From Priapulus caudatus (taxonomy: Eukaryota; Priapulida; Priapulimorpha; Priapulimorphida; Priapulidae): a stretch of 20,000 nt of DNA. Positions within the stretch are counted from its first letter, which is position 1. Each line of letters starts with the position of its first letter. The notes beneath the pieces were generated by a model. It did not search any database, was not told the origin of the DNA, and saw only the letters and a list, made by a program, of their open reading frames with translations. Shown here piece after piece: positions 1 to 9,479 of this stretch. A program made the translations under genes and the position numbers. The stretch lies in contig NW_014577864.1 of NCBI RefSeq assembly GCF_000485595.1, positions 240,499 through 260,498 of the forward strand, written 5' to 3'.

Positions 1-62
1 CGTGAGCTGCCTCTTTCTGTTTAATTACGTGCATCAGGGCTCTGCCACTCTCACATTTCCAC

Positions 63-290
63 GCGCCAGCGCACGCAATCACGCACGCACGCACAGCGCA
101 CGCTTACGCGAACGCACGCACGCACACACACGCACACGCACACGCTACGCTACGACACGCACGCACACACACACCGGCAACACGCACACGCACACGCACA
201 CGCAACGCAAGCACGCAGCACGCACACGCAACGCACCGCACACGCACACACACACTACACACACACACACACACACACACACAACACAAG
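63..290. repeat. CA-rich microsatellite
   Basis: A run of AC, ACGC and CACACG units, ending in an almost pure (CA)n tract at about 247-287. Open frames on both strands across it are translations of the repeat (His-Thr or Cys-Val runs) and are not genes. Confidence 0.95.
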
Positions 291-295
291 GGCAT

Positions 296-912
296 GTGCT
301 AAGCCGAAGTTTGTGTTCAGCACGTTGGGCAATCTAGCTAACGGTTTTCTTATTCCACAACCACCACCAAAACCAAAATACCAAAAAATCCGTTTTCGTT
401 AATTATGATTCATGTAAATTTTGTTCGGTAATAAATGGTACATATGCGTGACGAGATTTAGCGGTGATCACGGGTATATATTATTCCGCGTGCGCAGGGC
501 TGTAATTAATTGCCATTGGTGCTCCTCGACTATTGTGCTACATGGCATTGTTACTAAATAGAAGAATATCTCGGGCATGTATCGCTTCTGAGAAGCAGAC
601 ACGAGTGAATAGTTTCAATATGAACGTTTGTCGCAATGAAATTGAATTGAAGGATTTTATGAGTAATACTATATATCGGTCTTCTCAGGTATATAATCGT
701 CTAATCATAATCTGATCAATCGGTGATCAATCGACTGTACAATTATTGATCTCGTTGTTTGTTTTTGCAGTGAGTGGCATCGTGCACCCGGGTTCACTGC
801 TTGCTGTCATGGGGGCTAGGTAAGGAGCACGTCAGGACCAAACATTGGTAGTGGGTTTCTTATCATTATTAAACAATTCTGAATGACACGCCAGCAATTT
901 GTTGCACGCCGG
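296..912. other. Non-coding DNA, nothing recognised
   Basis: About 600 bp of moderately AT-rich sequence. A 60-codon open frame at 533-715 has no recognisable domain, no similarity I can name and no supporting signals, so I do not call it. No repeat structure stands out. Confidence 0.6.
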
Positions 913-1396
913 CAGGCCCGTAGCCAGCTTTATATTGGGGTTGGGGTTCGTTTTTTCAATGTTTGGCAATTTGTCTCGGCAGGGTGCGTGTTGCAGGATT
1001 TGCATACCAGCGGGTCTAACCGCTAACCAAGTTGCGGCACCGCGAGGGGGGGTTGGGGATTTTTTTTAAATTACACCCTCAGATGCGTTTTCTGCGCGAG
1101 CAGGGGGGGGTGCGGACTCCCTGGACTCCCCTGTACACGCCCCTGCTCGGCGCGAACGCGACAGGCGATGGGAGCCAAGCGACGGCGGCGGGGAGGGCGT
1201 GGGAGGGGTTCACTGCTTCACCTCCGCCACGATGGAGATTTTGCAATTATTACACTAAAATGAGAGCGACCTGAGGGTGAAATTTTTAAAATTTTTCGAA
1301 AAAATAATTTTTTGGCTTCGGGGGGGGCTCGGGCGCGGGTTGTTCGAACCCCCCGCCTGCACCCGAACCCACCCACTGGGCGGGCTTACGGGCTTG
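913..1396 (+). mobile_element. MITE family 1, copy A
   Basis: Starts CAGGCCCGTAGCCAG and ends near an inverted version (TACGGGCTTG). The body matches two other copies in this window: one reversed at about 5729-6105 and one forward at 6160-6610. Shared landmarks, in order, are TTTATATTGGGG, AAGTTGCG, a stretch of T/A before ACACCC, GCGCGAGCA, TGTACACGC, CACGATGG, ACTAAAATG and GCGACCTGAG. There is no coding capacity, so it is a non-autonomous DNA transposon. Its right end differs from the 6160-6610 copy, which ends sooner after the A-rich stretch. Confidence 0.7.
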
Positions 1397-1585
1397 CAGC
1401 TGACGACAGCTGAATACGCATCAACATGGGTTCACACAATGTCCAGGCGCAAGAACAACGCGTGCAGTCCAACAGCCGTCGCGTGTCATCTCTTACCTAA
1501 AAAAACGAACTTTCTGATGCATTTCGCCATTTATTGATTTTTCGGATCTTTTTGAGAGTGCATACCTCCGCCAGCATGTAACATG
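1397..1585 (+). repeat. Flank shared with the reversed copy at 5565-5728
   Basis: After MITE copy A the sequence continues to match the reverse complement of 5565-5728: GAATACGCATCAA, TCACACAATG, CGTGCAGTCCAACAGCC, TTCGCCATT and ATTGATT are conserved in order. The 6160-6610 copy lacks this flank. The homology fades near 1585. Confidence 0.65.
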
Positions 1586-1758
1586 TATGTGTTACGAGCT
1601 GGCTCGCCGCTCGCTGCTGGCTGCTGCTGACTGATTCGCCTGCTGCTGACTCGCCGCTCGCTGACTCGACGCGCTATCGATCGTGCCGCGCAGACTGGAC
1701 ACACACACACATGAACACACACACGAGACCGATTGCATTACCTCCTTGGCGGAGGTAA
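1562..1758. mobile_element. Small MITE with ACCTCCGCC ends (tentative)
   Basis: ACCTCCGCCA at about 1564 is inverted by TTGGCGGAGGT ending near 1758, giving a roughly 195-bp unit. The right end is itself a short hairpin (ACCTCC-TTGGC-GGAGGT). Inside is a GCTGCTGACTCGC-like short tandem repeat (about 1612-1675) and a short CA run. No target duplication is clear. Confidence 0.4.
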
Positions 1759-2210
1759 CAACATTTTAATTAACTTGGACTATAATCGTATTGAAGGAGT
1801 TTAAAATTCATAATTGTAAGTTGGTCAATCGACGCTACCTATAATCTATCTATTCATTCGTAGTGGGCGCGTGCTGTATAATAATTATTACCTGCGTGTG
1901 TGCGTGTGCGCGTACACGCGCATGCGCTTCAGTCTGCATGTGTGTGTACGTGCAGGGGCGCGGATAATGACAATTTGTCATTATTCACCCCTAGTACGTG
2001 TAATCTGATATTCTAATTGCGTAATCTGCGTATATACGGGTCTTGTACACGCTTAATGAAACGGGGGGGGGGGGCTATATCGCCGATATATCAGCGGCAT
2101 GGTCATTGTACTTGACACGATATACTTATCTGACAAGGTCAGAGGAAAAAGTTCTTCATCACCGTGACTGTGTTCCTGAGTAGACTAGGCTTATAGGTAT
2201 GTACGACTAG
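1759..2210. other. Non-coding DNA with short GT and poly-G runs
   Basis: Contains a GT/CG-rich patch (about 1892-1955) and a run of 12 G at 2063-2074. No gene or transposon end is recognised. Confidence 0.6.
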
Positions 2211-2323
2211 GTTCTTCTGCATCGCTGAATGATACGGTTCGAAGAAAATAAAAATAATTCGTCATCATTGTGTATCTGATTAGATTAGAAGACATATGTT
2301 CTTCCGCATCGCTGAATGATACG
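2211..2323. repeat. 26-bp direct repeat pair
   Basis: 2211-2236 and 2298-2323 carry the same 26-bp unit with one difference (GTTCTTCTGCATCG versus GTTCTTCCGCATCG), starting 87 bp apart. A weaker third relative begins near 2151 (GTTCTTCATCACCGTGA). Confidence 0.8.
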
Positions 2324-3180
2324 TATAGCTGCTGAATCACGACCAGCGGAGTGTGCGCGTGCATCGGGTTCGTGCGTTCGTTATATACGTGTGAGCTGAG
2401 AGGAGTGTCATTATTTATAAAATAAAATAAAAAATGGTGGAAAAAGACAAAGACTAACGAAGAGTCCATCGTAGTAGGTTAATATCGATGGATGTCATTT
2501 ATGGGGCACACTTTTGTGTAGTATATTCCTTTCAAAGATCCAAAATGCAAAAACAATGAGTAAAATGGCGTGAGCAATACACAGCCCCACAGGCACTTGA
2601 AGCGTTTCAATAAAATATAGCGTTTCAATAATATATATAGTGTACTATATTATATTAGTACTATAGACAGTATATATAGTATATACACTATATATATATA
2701 TTAGTGTAAGCGTGCAACAGTCGCGCCGCGAAAGCAATGGTGCCGGCAGCGTATGGTTAGCCGTAGGATTTGGACGGAATTTACAGGAAACTGTCGGCAA
2801 TAATAGGCGAAAGAGAGTATAGGAACATTAAGAATTTGGTAGTAAATAGATTTCGTATTTAGTTAGCATTATATTTTATTGAAATGCTTCTAGTGCCTGT
2901 GCACAGCCCCGCTCTTCTATTGCAGTTGAAACGAAGAAAACTGAACAAGGGATATGCCCCGAAAAGCAGTTTCAAAAGAATGTTAATTATACCTATACAC
3001 AACAAATCGTACAAGCGCTTGCAAATTCGCAGAGCAAGATTTTGGACTATTCCAGTGAGGCAGACTATAATCTAATACCCCGTACAGACTGCAAAATTTG
3101 ATCCCACATCAAACTAGTCCGGGCCTGGCGCGCGTCATATCGTAGCGTACAGACACAAAATTCTGAAGCGAGCTAGGTTG
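2324..3180. other. AT-rich non-coding DNA upstream of the BEL element
   Basis: 2600-2705 is a TA-rich tract with many short palindromes, preceded by two direct copies of AGCGTTTCAATAA. The remainder is unique-looking. An open frame at 2884-3075 has no recognisable domain and is not called. Confidence 0.6.
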
Positions 3181-3390
3181 TGTTGGGAAATATCATGTAT
3201 AAACGTATAGCATATAATGTGTAATTGTATGAATATGTACTCTTTATGATATCAGATGATATGTAGACTGTGAATGTGTAGATATGTATGATGTGTAAAA
3301 AAAAGTCACGGAGAATGGGTTCGGCGCGGCGGCGCCGCTGGGAAGCGATGACGTGTAGGGGGAGTAACTTTTTATAGATGTTTATGATAA
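3181..3390 (+). repeat. 5' LTR, first part (U3)
   Basis: Aligns almost end to end with the 3' LTR (16316-16340 joined to 16819-17008). I count roughly ten substitutions and a few indels over about 195 bases by eye. It runs uninterrupted through the point where the 3' LTR carries a 473-bp MITE, so that MITE inserted after the BEL element arrived. The match stops exactly at a TTAA (3391). Confidence 0.88.
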
Positions 3391-4003
3391 TTAAAGGGAC
3401 AGTAGCCTCTAGGATTTTACTGCATACAACTGTACTTACTGTATAACAAATTGTCTATACCCACACGTATTTGTTACCAGATACCTAATTTAATTGTTAT
3501 AATTAATTACACATCAACGCTACGAAATTTGAACGACGCCATGACACCCGCGACCGTGCTGGCCACCCCGAAAAAGTTGCGTATTTGAACCATTTATTTG
3601 CACGTTACAGACCGAGGCTAATCACAAAAAGTGGAAATATATTATACCTAAAATGGCTATTAACGAGAATGATATCATTTAGGGGCAATTTAATCCATAT
3701 TATAACTGAAACTATATGTCGTTTAATAAGATATTACAATCTTTTTGCTTTAAATATAAGAAACAGAGCCCTCGCGTCTGTAGCGCCTTGGCCTTGAAAG
3801 TGGTTTTGCGGCAACGTCTATCAGATCGTGCGCAATTGAATTCGCCACCGTCGTTGTAATCAAAACTGTAGTCGTTAGTCTACAACATTTAAAAAAATTA
3901 TTATTTAATGGTGATTGAATCCATGAAAACTTTTTATGTAGCGTTAATATATAACCTAAATAGCGTGAAATAACCTAGAACCTAGAGTAAACTCTCCCTT
4001 TAA
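3391..4003. mobile_element. TTAA-flanked MITE inside the 5' LTR
   Basis: Starts TTAAAGGGACAGT and ends ACTCTCCCTTTAA, an inverted repeat of about 13 bp with one or two mismatches, bounded by TTAA on both sides (3391-3394 and 4000-4003). Comparison with the 3' LTR shows the insertion directly: TTTATGATAA before it and GAACATTGTGTG after it are adjacent in the other LTR. TTAA targets are typical of piggyBac and Kolobok transposons, and I cannot tell which. The interior has no coding sequence; frames at 3585-3797 are not supported. Confidence 0.82.
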
Positions 4004-4107
4004 GGAACATTGTGTGCCGAGTCGGGGGTTTTCCGGCGGAGGAGTTGTAGCGGGAACGCCAAGAGAGGGAAGGGAGATTGGAAAAGAGTGTTGACGGAAG
4101 TTGTAGA
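4004..4107 (+). repeat. 5' LTR, second part
   Basis: Resumes the match to the 3' LTR at about 17011-17115: CATTGTGTG, GCGGCGGAG, AACGC, AAGAGAGGGAAGGGAGA and AAGAGTGTTGACGG are all conserved. The match breaks at GTAGAGTG, where the tail of MITE family 1 begins. Confidence 0.8.
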
Positions 4108-4270
4108 GTGAAATTCTTGCAAATTTCAAAAAAAAAAACCAGCTCCGAACCCCTGCACTTTAGTTAGCCCTAACTTTTTCTTAGGCCTTGTATATATAAT
4201 ATTATATATATATAATATATATAATATATAATATAATATATTTAGAGTGTTAGCTATCAAGGAAGATTAT
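4108..4270 (+). mobile_element. MITE family 1 tail plus LTR flank (copy D)
   Basis: GAAATTCTTGCAAATTTC, a run of A, CCGAACCCC and TAGGCC match the last 70 bases of the copy ending at 6610. The match then goes on past the MITE end through a (TA)n tract into TTTAGAGTGTTAGCTATCAA, found again at 6639-6662. The last part also resembles 17417-17437 of the 3' LTR. A bare MITE fragment would not carry the flank, so this is a truncated duplicate of the MITE-bearing LTR. Confidence 0.65.
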
Positions 4271-5564
4271 TAATATCATCCTCTCTATCCTTTCTTTGTT
4301 TTTGAATTTTAATACATTGTATTTGTTTTTGGTTTCGATATTAAAATTCTAATCTTTTTGATTCAGGCTTAATCTGGAGCCATGACTGAGCGATTTTTGT
4401 TACTGTTTTACTAGTCTCCAATTCCTAGAATATCGTCCTATATAATCATTGTATCTCTAAATCTCACAGACCATCGCGGCTAAAACCGCTGGTGGAGCGT
4501 CGCCGGGCTTCGAATTTGTGCACGTCTCCACTGCGGACAGGCGCTTCATACTTGGTCGCAGCGTAACGCATATCCGGCGAACTGTGCGTCTCATCCGCGC
4601 GCAGCGCTTAGGATCAACCAAGAATATTACACTGTGCCACGCAATCTGTATCATGCCTTTCCGATGTCGCATTTTATATGTGGACTTTCCCATGAACACA
4701 TAACTGTCTATGTTCGTTTAGGTATTGTCATAATTGCGTTTTCGTGCTCTAGCTTGTACGTAATGACATACCGTAATACACGCCACCGTAGAAAAATCTT
4801 TGGTAACATTGTAGTGGGGATAATATTTTCATGATCTCGTTCAACTTGTTCAATTAGCATTGGATATTTTAACTTCATCTGCGCTTACTAGCTACTATTA
4901 CCTAATTTACGGCTACACACGATGCGATAATGATAGACTTCCGAAAACACTTAATTTCAGATATTCCATAATATCCGCCTCATACACCGACCGGCATGCC
5001 TTATAGCGACGAATTAAGTTGGCTTTTCGGACTCTGCTCTGAAGACATTTTCTGTTGAAACACTATACGTCATAAACCGCGGAACACGGTAATTGTCGTA
5101 ATTTGGTATTGTAGTTCGTTGTCTCACTGGCGACAGACTGGCATGGACGTAGGAGTCACATGCCGTGCATGCGTCATAGCTTCAGCGCCCAGTGGCCCTG
5201 TATATATGTGCGGTCACGTGACTTTTATATACGTATATATATATTCATATTCACATTATAACAGTCACTTTATGCGAGCTGCATAATACAAATAGAGGAT
5301 CGCAAAATAGATAAATAAAACAAAGTGCACGGCCTGGTTCGATACACGTACGCGCCTTATGACCCCCACACGTGCTATCGCAGAACAGTGCACATTTGAA
5401 ATCAGAAACCCACATACGATTGCGCGTATACGACAACAACCGCATTGCTTCTATAACATACTTTTAATATTTTAGCTTGCTTGATATATTAGTTTTATGT
5501 ATACTTTTTAAATGGCGATTATGCCACCCTCAGGGTGATAAAACTAACAGCGTGGCAAGTTTGG
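4271..5564. other. About 1.3 kb of unidentified non-coding DNA
   Basis: This block separates two LTR-related segments. It has a short TA tract near 5225-5245, no transposon ends that I can pair, and no coding region with a recognisable domain. Overlapping frames at 4457-4834 occur on both strands with no codon signature. It could be host flank trapped by rearrangement or a decayed insertion. Confidence 0.55.
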
Positions 5565-6105
5565 GGTCCGAAATCAATAATGGCGAAAGCGGAGACAAGT
5601 TCGGGGGGGGGGGGGGGCCCCCCAAGCACCAGCTTTTTTTAAAGTGTAGACGATGACACGGGCTGTTGGACTGCACGCGTGTTCTGCGCCTCATTGTGTG
5701 ACCTTGATGCGTATTCATTGTCGTAGCTCAAGCCCGTAGCGCAGGGGGGGGCGGTGTGTTCGGGGGTTTCGAACGAACCCCCCTAGCCCCCCAAGGCAAA
5801 AAAATTATTTTTACGAAAATTTGCAAAAAAATTTCACCTCAGGTCGCTCCATTTTAGTGAATAATATGCAAAATCATCCATCGTGGCGGCGAGAGTAAAC
5901 AGTGAACACCCCCCTCCCACACCCTCCCCGCTGGTTCGCTTGGCTCCCCGGCGCTTCTGGTCGCTTCCCGCCTAGAGGCGGGGCGGTTAAGGGGAGTCCA
6001 GAGTCGGGAGTCACAACCCTTGGCTCGCGCAGAAAACCATCTGAAGGGGTGTGAAATTTAAAAAAATCCCCAGCACCCGCCCCTTCGCGTGCTTCGCAAC
6101 TTGTG
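5565..6105 (-). mobile_element. MITE family 1, copy B (reversed) with its shared flank
   Basis: The reverse complement matches copy A from CAAGTTGCG onward, then through CACGATGG-like, ACTAAAATG and GCGACCTGAGGTGAAAT landmarks to the terminal TACGGGCTTG (5729 on the plus strand). It continues through the same 170-bp flank that follows copy A. The first roughly 110 bases of the family are missing on the right side (near 6105). A run of 15 G followed by 6 C lies in the flank (5603-5623). Confidence 0.72.
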
Positions 6106-6159
6106 TTATAATAGATTAAATTTATTAAATAAATCCCATGATGATATAATATATATATA
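6106..6159 (+). repeat. 5' LTR, polyadenylation-signal segment
   Basis: TATTAAATAAATCCCATGATGATAT and the TA tract after it correspond to TATTAAATAAACCCATGAGTGATAT at 17160-17185 of the 3' LTR. The segment is short (about 25 informative bases), but its place directly before a TA tract in both LTRs supports it. AATAAA here is the likely polyadenylation signal of the BEL element. Confidence 0.6.
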
Positions 6160-6610
6160 CAGGCCACGTGAGCCAGCTTTATATTGGGGCGGGGGGGGTA
6201 TTCGTTTTTTTGTATGACAATTTGCTCGCAGGGGCGTGTACATGGATTTTACAGAGGGGTCCAACCGTAACCCAAAGTTGCGAGCACGCGAAGGGGGGTG
6301 CTGGAGGGCCTTCCGCCCAGAATAAATTTTTAAAATTACACCCCCTCAGCATGCGTTTTTCCTGCGCGAGCAAGGGGTCACCTGACTCGCCTGTACACGC
6401 TCCTGCTCGGCGCGAGAGCGACCAGGCGGAGGGAGCAAGCGAGCGCGAGTGCGGGGGAGGGTGTGGGGGGGTGTTCCACATGTATCCCTCCGCACGATGG
6501 GAGATTTTGGCAATTATTACAACTAAAATGAAGGCGACCTGAGAGTTGAAATTCTTGGCAAAAATTTTCAAAAAAAAAACCAACGCCGAACCCCCCTGGC
6601 TACAGGCCTG
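6160..6610 (+). mobile_element. MITE family 1, copy C
   Basis: Starts CAGGCC and ends CTGGCTACAGGCCTG, imperfect inverted ends, sitting inside a (TA)n tract so that both flanks read TATATATA. This makes the duplication ambiguous but compatible with 8 bp or with TA. The body aligns with copies A and B. Long frames on both strands within it do not match any protein family and are not genes. It is the copy with the clearest two ends. Confidence 0.78.
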
Positions 6611-6727
6611 TATATATATATTATATATATATATATATATATTTAGAGTGTTTAGTATCAATGATAGAGTGTGCGATATAACATAGATGATAGAACTGGC
6701 ACAGGCGAGATTTAAGATTTCGCAACA
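6611..6727 (+). repeat. 5' LTR, distal part (degenerate)
   Basis: After the (TA)n tract, TTTAGAGTGTTTAGTATCAATG recurs from 4236-4262. The segment ends GCGAGATTTAAGATTTCGCAACA, which resembles the 3' LTR end (GCGAGAAATAATCCCAACA). I place the 5' LTR boundary at about 6727 for that reason, with the leader starting directly after. Similarity in between is weak. Confidence 0.5.
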
Positions 6728-6887
6728 CATGGTCCTTCGAGCCAAATGATTGTTAGAGCAGATCAAGTTAGACCGAAGTGATCGACCGGATAGACAAATC
6801 GACAGACTCGATAGACAGATAGACAAATCGATAGACAGACTCTGATAGACAGATCGTCGGCAACTGAGTGAACGATACATTGTCGCA
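6728..6887 (+). promoter_or_regulatory. BEL leader with possible primer-binding site
   Basis: TGGTCCTTCGAGCC (from 6730) lies two or three bases after the inferred LTR end, where a tRNA primer site is expected. I cannot name the tRNA. Downstream, 6789-6852 is a short tandem array based on GATAGACAAATCGA / CAGACTCGATAGACAGA units. The Gag start codon follows at 6888. Confidence 0.45.
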
Positions 6888-7347
6888 ATGGAAGAACTAT
6901 TGAAGAAGAAGAGGATGAAAGGAGGGCATAGAGCTTATGCCAAGAAAGTCATGACAAGAGTCAGCACTTGAATGGCGGAGAGTACTACTACTAGTAGTAG
7001 TATCAGGAGTAAAATAATATAGGAATATATTGCTCCTATATTATCTTACTCCTGATATTATCTTATTCCTGGTTGTATGCATGCCTAGTGACAGTGAGAG
7101 AAGGTTAACACAACATAAAGCAATGCTGACAGAAAAGCTTGCTACCGTACAGAGATTAGACGAAGAGATCCTGGAGATAATTAGTGAGAAAAAAGACATG
7201 CATATAAGTCGAAGTGGAAAAAGTTGGCACGTTCCGAGTAGAAGTGAAAGACATGATTTCAAAGATACATAGATGGCAGCTGGTTCCAAATAAGCGAGAG
7301 GAACAAGGAGCAACAGAGCAGCCAGTATCGGAGTCCCCCCCAGTATC
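6888..7347 (+). pseudogene. gag: BEL Gag, N-terminal part (broken)
   Basis: The Gag precursor would build the retrotransposon's cytoplasmic particle. The ATG at 6888 opens a short basic, lysine-rich segment (MEELLKKKRM) typical of BEL Gag starts, ended by TGA at 6969. A palindrome and a 57-bp hairpin (6983-7057) follow. Coding-like sequence resumes in another frame at about 7081 with a Glu/Leu/Lys-rich, probably coiled-coil stretch (SDSERRLTQHKAMLTEKL and on to EEILEI). That is the usual BEL pattern before the DUF1759 region. One more frame change near 7200-7215 is needed before a Pro-rich segment at 7300-7345. The piece is cut at 7347 by a probable solo LTR. The assignment rests on charge pattern and position rather than a catalytic motif. 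Confidence 0.65.
6983..7057. repeat. Perfect 20-bp palindrome plus 24-bp hairpin in Gag
   Basis: 6983-7002 is a perfect 20-bp palindrome (TACTACTAC / GTAGTAGTA arms). It overlaps a hairpin with arms 7001-7024 and 7034-7057 (24 bp, one mismatch) and a 9-base loop. A partial direct repeat of the right arm follows (7055-7070). The left-arm sequence TATCAGGAGTAA(G/A)ATAATATAGG also occurs at 14601-14623, at the edge of an insertion in integrase, so it is probably the end of a mobile family. Confidence 0.8.
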
Positions 7348-8095
7348 TGTACTAGGTCTCTGCGTATGTACATGAGATATGGGTTGTATCAGTGTTATAG
7401 ACGATTCGTAAGGCACGTCGGGAGATGCCCGACTGTGTGTAGACACGTGATCGTATTGGTAGTAATGTTATCATATGAACCTTGCGTTGTGTATTCTTCT
7501 CCGCTCGTTGTTTCTGTTCGTGCTTGCGTTTCCGCTTGAAGGAAATGTCAGACTTGTCTCTTGTGCAACGTAAGGCGAGTAGCGAATAACTTCACAGTAG
7601 AGATAACACGTATTCGTTGTAACAGACTAGATGGTTATATTCTACTCAGAGCATCACTAAATACAGACGAGGTAATGTTTTACAGCACATATAAGTTCTT
7701 CTACTTCTTCACTACGTGTGGCTATGTGACTGACTAAAACTAACTAACTAACTACCTGACTGCTGGCTTTGACTGGCTACGTGTCGCGGCGCGCGGTGGG
7801 TTTTTATATCCATCGCGCGTGTGTGGTCATGGTGGGGGGACGCGTATATGGTTTGGTGCGGGCGCGTATCTCCTGGCCATAGTGTTGTGGCTATGGGCGA
7901 CGGAAACTGAGCCCAGCTGTGAATAGATTTTATATCGAACATGATATCAAACCAGGGACACCTGACCGAAGGGCTGGCTGGTGATTGGGCCACGCCCTTA
8001 GTACGCAGTTAGAAAACAAGCGGTCACGTTCACGTTTAGCAATGATGTCATTGCGCTGAGAATATCCTCACAGCTTTTCGCGTAGCCCTGCTACA
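7348..8095. mobile_element. Probable solo LTR of another retrotransposon in gag
   Basis: Starts TGTACTAGG and ends CTGCTACA (TGTA...TACA), flanked by TATC at 7344-7347 and 8096-8099, a 4-bp duplication. Gag-like coding sequence lies immediately on both sides, which fits a precise insertion. The 748-bp body has no coding domain. A TATAAAA-like word on the minus strand near 7802-7809 hints that the LTR could be reversed, but I find no clear polyadenylation signal. A 4-bp match can occur by chance, so the exact borders are moderately supported. Confidence 0.55.
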
Positions 8096-8099
8096 TATC

Positions 8100-9050
8100 G
8101 TCTGCAAGGGCAGTGAGGCCTAAATTACCTAAGCTAGAGGTAAGGAAGTTCAACTGAAAAGTAGATTTTGGGACTGTTACGAGAGCGCCATTCACGGAAA
8201 TTAATGCTTGTCAGATGTGGATAAATTCACATATTTGCGAGGACTGGTGGAAGAACCCGCGAAATCTGCGATTGCGGGGTTCGCATCAACTAGCGTGAAT
8301 TATCAAGCTGCATTAGAACTGTTGAAGGAACGATATGGGAAGAAGAATATTATACAACGAGAACACGTACGTAAACGAACTCCTGAACATTGCACCGGTA
8401 TTCAGTGAGAGAGATACCGTGCGGCTGAGAGGCTTGTGCGATACAGTCGAAACGCACTATAGAGGATTGAAGGCGGTTGGCCTCCTAGAAGAAACGTATT
8501 CGAGTATAGTTGTGCCCGCAATCGTGGAGAAGCTACCGGTGCCGTTGAGACTCACCATTACGCGGGGAAGTGAATATCTAGATTGGACAATGAAAGATAT
8601 GCTCGAAGCCTTAAGAAGAGAAGTAGAACTGCGAGAGGAACATCATGTGCAGCCACCACAAAGAGTGAGCCAGACGGACCGACCGGGAAGAGAGAATCAG
8701 CGATGGGGACAGCTTCTCTCGACAGCAAGTGCATTGTTCATGGGACGAGACACAGACAATATATGTGCATTTTGTTTGGGAGAGCATGCCCATAAAAATT
8801 GTTTTAAGGTTACGGGTGTAGAAGGAAAGAAAAGAACTCCTGCGCAAATATGCTAGATGTTACAAGTGTATAAGGAAAGGGCATCGCGCCCGCGATTGTC
8901 CAGTTGTAGTAAAGTGTAAACGTTGTGGGGGTGGCATCATACGTCGTTGTGTGCGGGAGAAAGGCCCAACTATAATAGAAGGGAGCGGGAATCGGGGCCG
9001 AGTACGGTAACACGTGGGCCGTCAAGTAGGTATGCATGTCGAGACGGGGG
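8100..9050 (+). pseudogene. gag: BEL Gag, DUF1759 region and zinc knuckles (frameshifted)
   Basis: Continues Gag after the solo LTR. 8122-8190 reads KLPKLEVRKF in one frame, the conserved entry to the DUF1759 region, with an in-frame stop soon after. 8208-8400 and 8335-8850 overlap in two frames and give a long helical capsid-like segment (e.g. DKFTYLRGLVEEPAK; LPVPLRLTITRG). Three nucleocapsid-type knuckles follow. The first, near 8764-8802, is CX2CX3HX4C. The second, at 8858-8899, is CX2CX4HX4C (CYKCIRKGHRARDC). The third, at about 8916-8962, is split by a shift in a run of G. Three knuckles in this spacing are characteristic of BEL/Pao Gag. At least three frameshifts and one stop make it non-functional. 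Confidence 0.88.
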
Positions 9051-9361
9051 ATCGCGTGGCTTTACAAACTGCCATTGGAAAGGTCAACGAGAAAGGGCAG
9101 GGAAAGATTAGATTGCTATTTGACTCGGGTAGTCACAAATCATTTGTCACGATTAAGACGGCTCGTAGATATGAACTAGAAGTGCTATAGAACTAGAGTG
9201 GCTCGGAATCAAAACATTCGGTGTAGAATCAAAAGAACTAAGAAACTAGAAAGAAAAAGAAAGATGTAGTTAAGATGTATATAACAACCTTGACAGGCGG
9301 GAAGGTTACGCGAGTAGAAGCATATGTAGTGCCAAATATTTCTCATATTCAAAATGAACAC
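9051..9361 (+). pseudogene. pro: BEL protease domain, 5' part
   Basis: A retropepsin-like aspartic protease would mature the Gag-Pol precursor. The frame from 9056 leads to LLFDSGSHKSFV; the catalytic Asp is at 9122-9124 (DSGS), with a hydrophobic strand before it as in retropepsins and the BEL DUF1758 family. A stop at about 9187-9189 and further shifts near 9230-9260 break the frame. Coding continues up to 9361, where a hAT-type element interrupts it. The downstream half lies at 10909 onward. Confidence 0.82.
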
Positions 9362-9479
9362 ATTGAGATCAGGGGCGGCGCCAGGGTATTTTCCTAGGGG
9401 GGGCGAAACCAGGGGCGTGTACAGGAGAAATTTCCACAGGTGTTTCCAGCATACCGCAGCATGCATTATTTTATTGAGA

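Noticed and set aside
2-337. 111-codon frame rich in His and Thr
   Set aside because: It is a translation of the CA-rich microsatellite with no independent coding signal.
2884-3075. 63-codon basic open frame considered as a small protein gene
   Set aside because: There is no known domain, no signal peptide and no splice or promoter evidence. Frames of this length are expected by chance.
5330-5360. GGTTCGATAC resembling a tRNA B box
   Set aside because: No A box lies at the right distance upstream and no cloverleaf can be drawn, so neither a tRNA nor a tRNA-derived SINE is supported.
6179-6880. 233-codon minus-strand frame, the longest in the window
   Set aside because: It runs across a MITE, a TA microsatellite and the BEL leader tandem repeat. 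No domain is recognisable, and the Ser/Leu runs come from the GATAGACA repeats.
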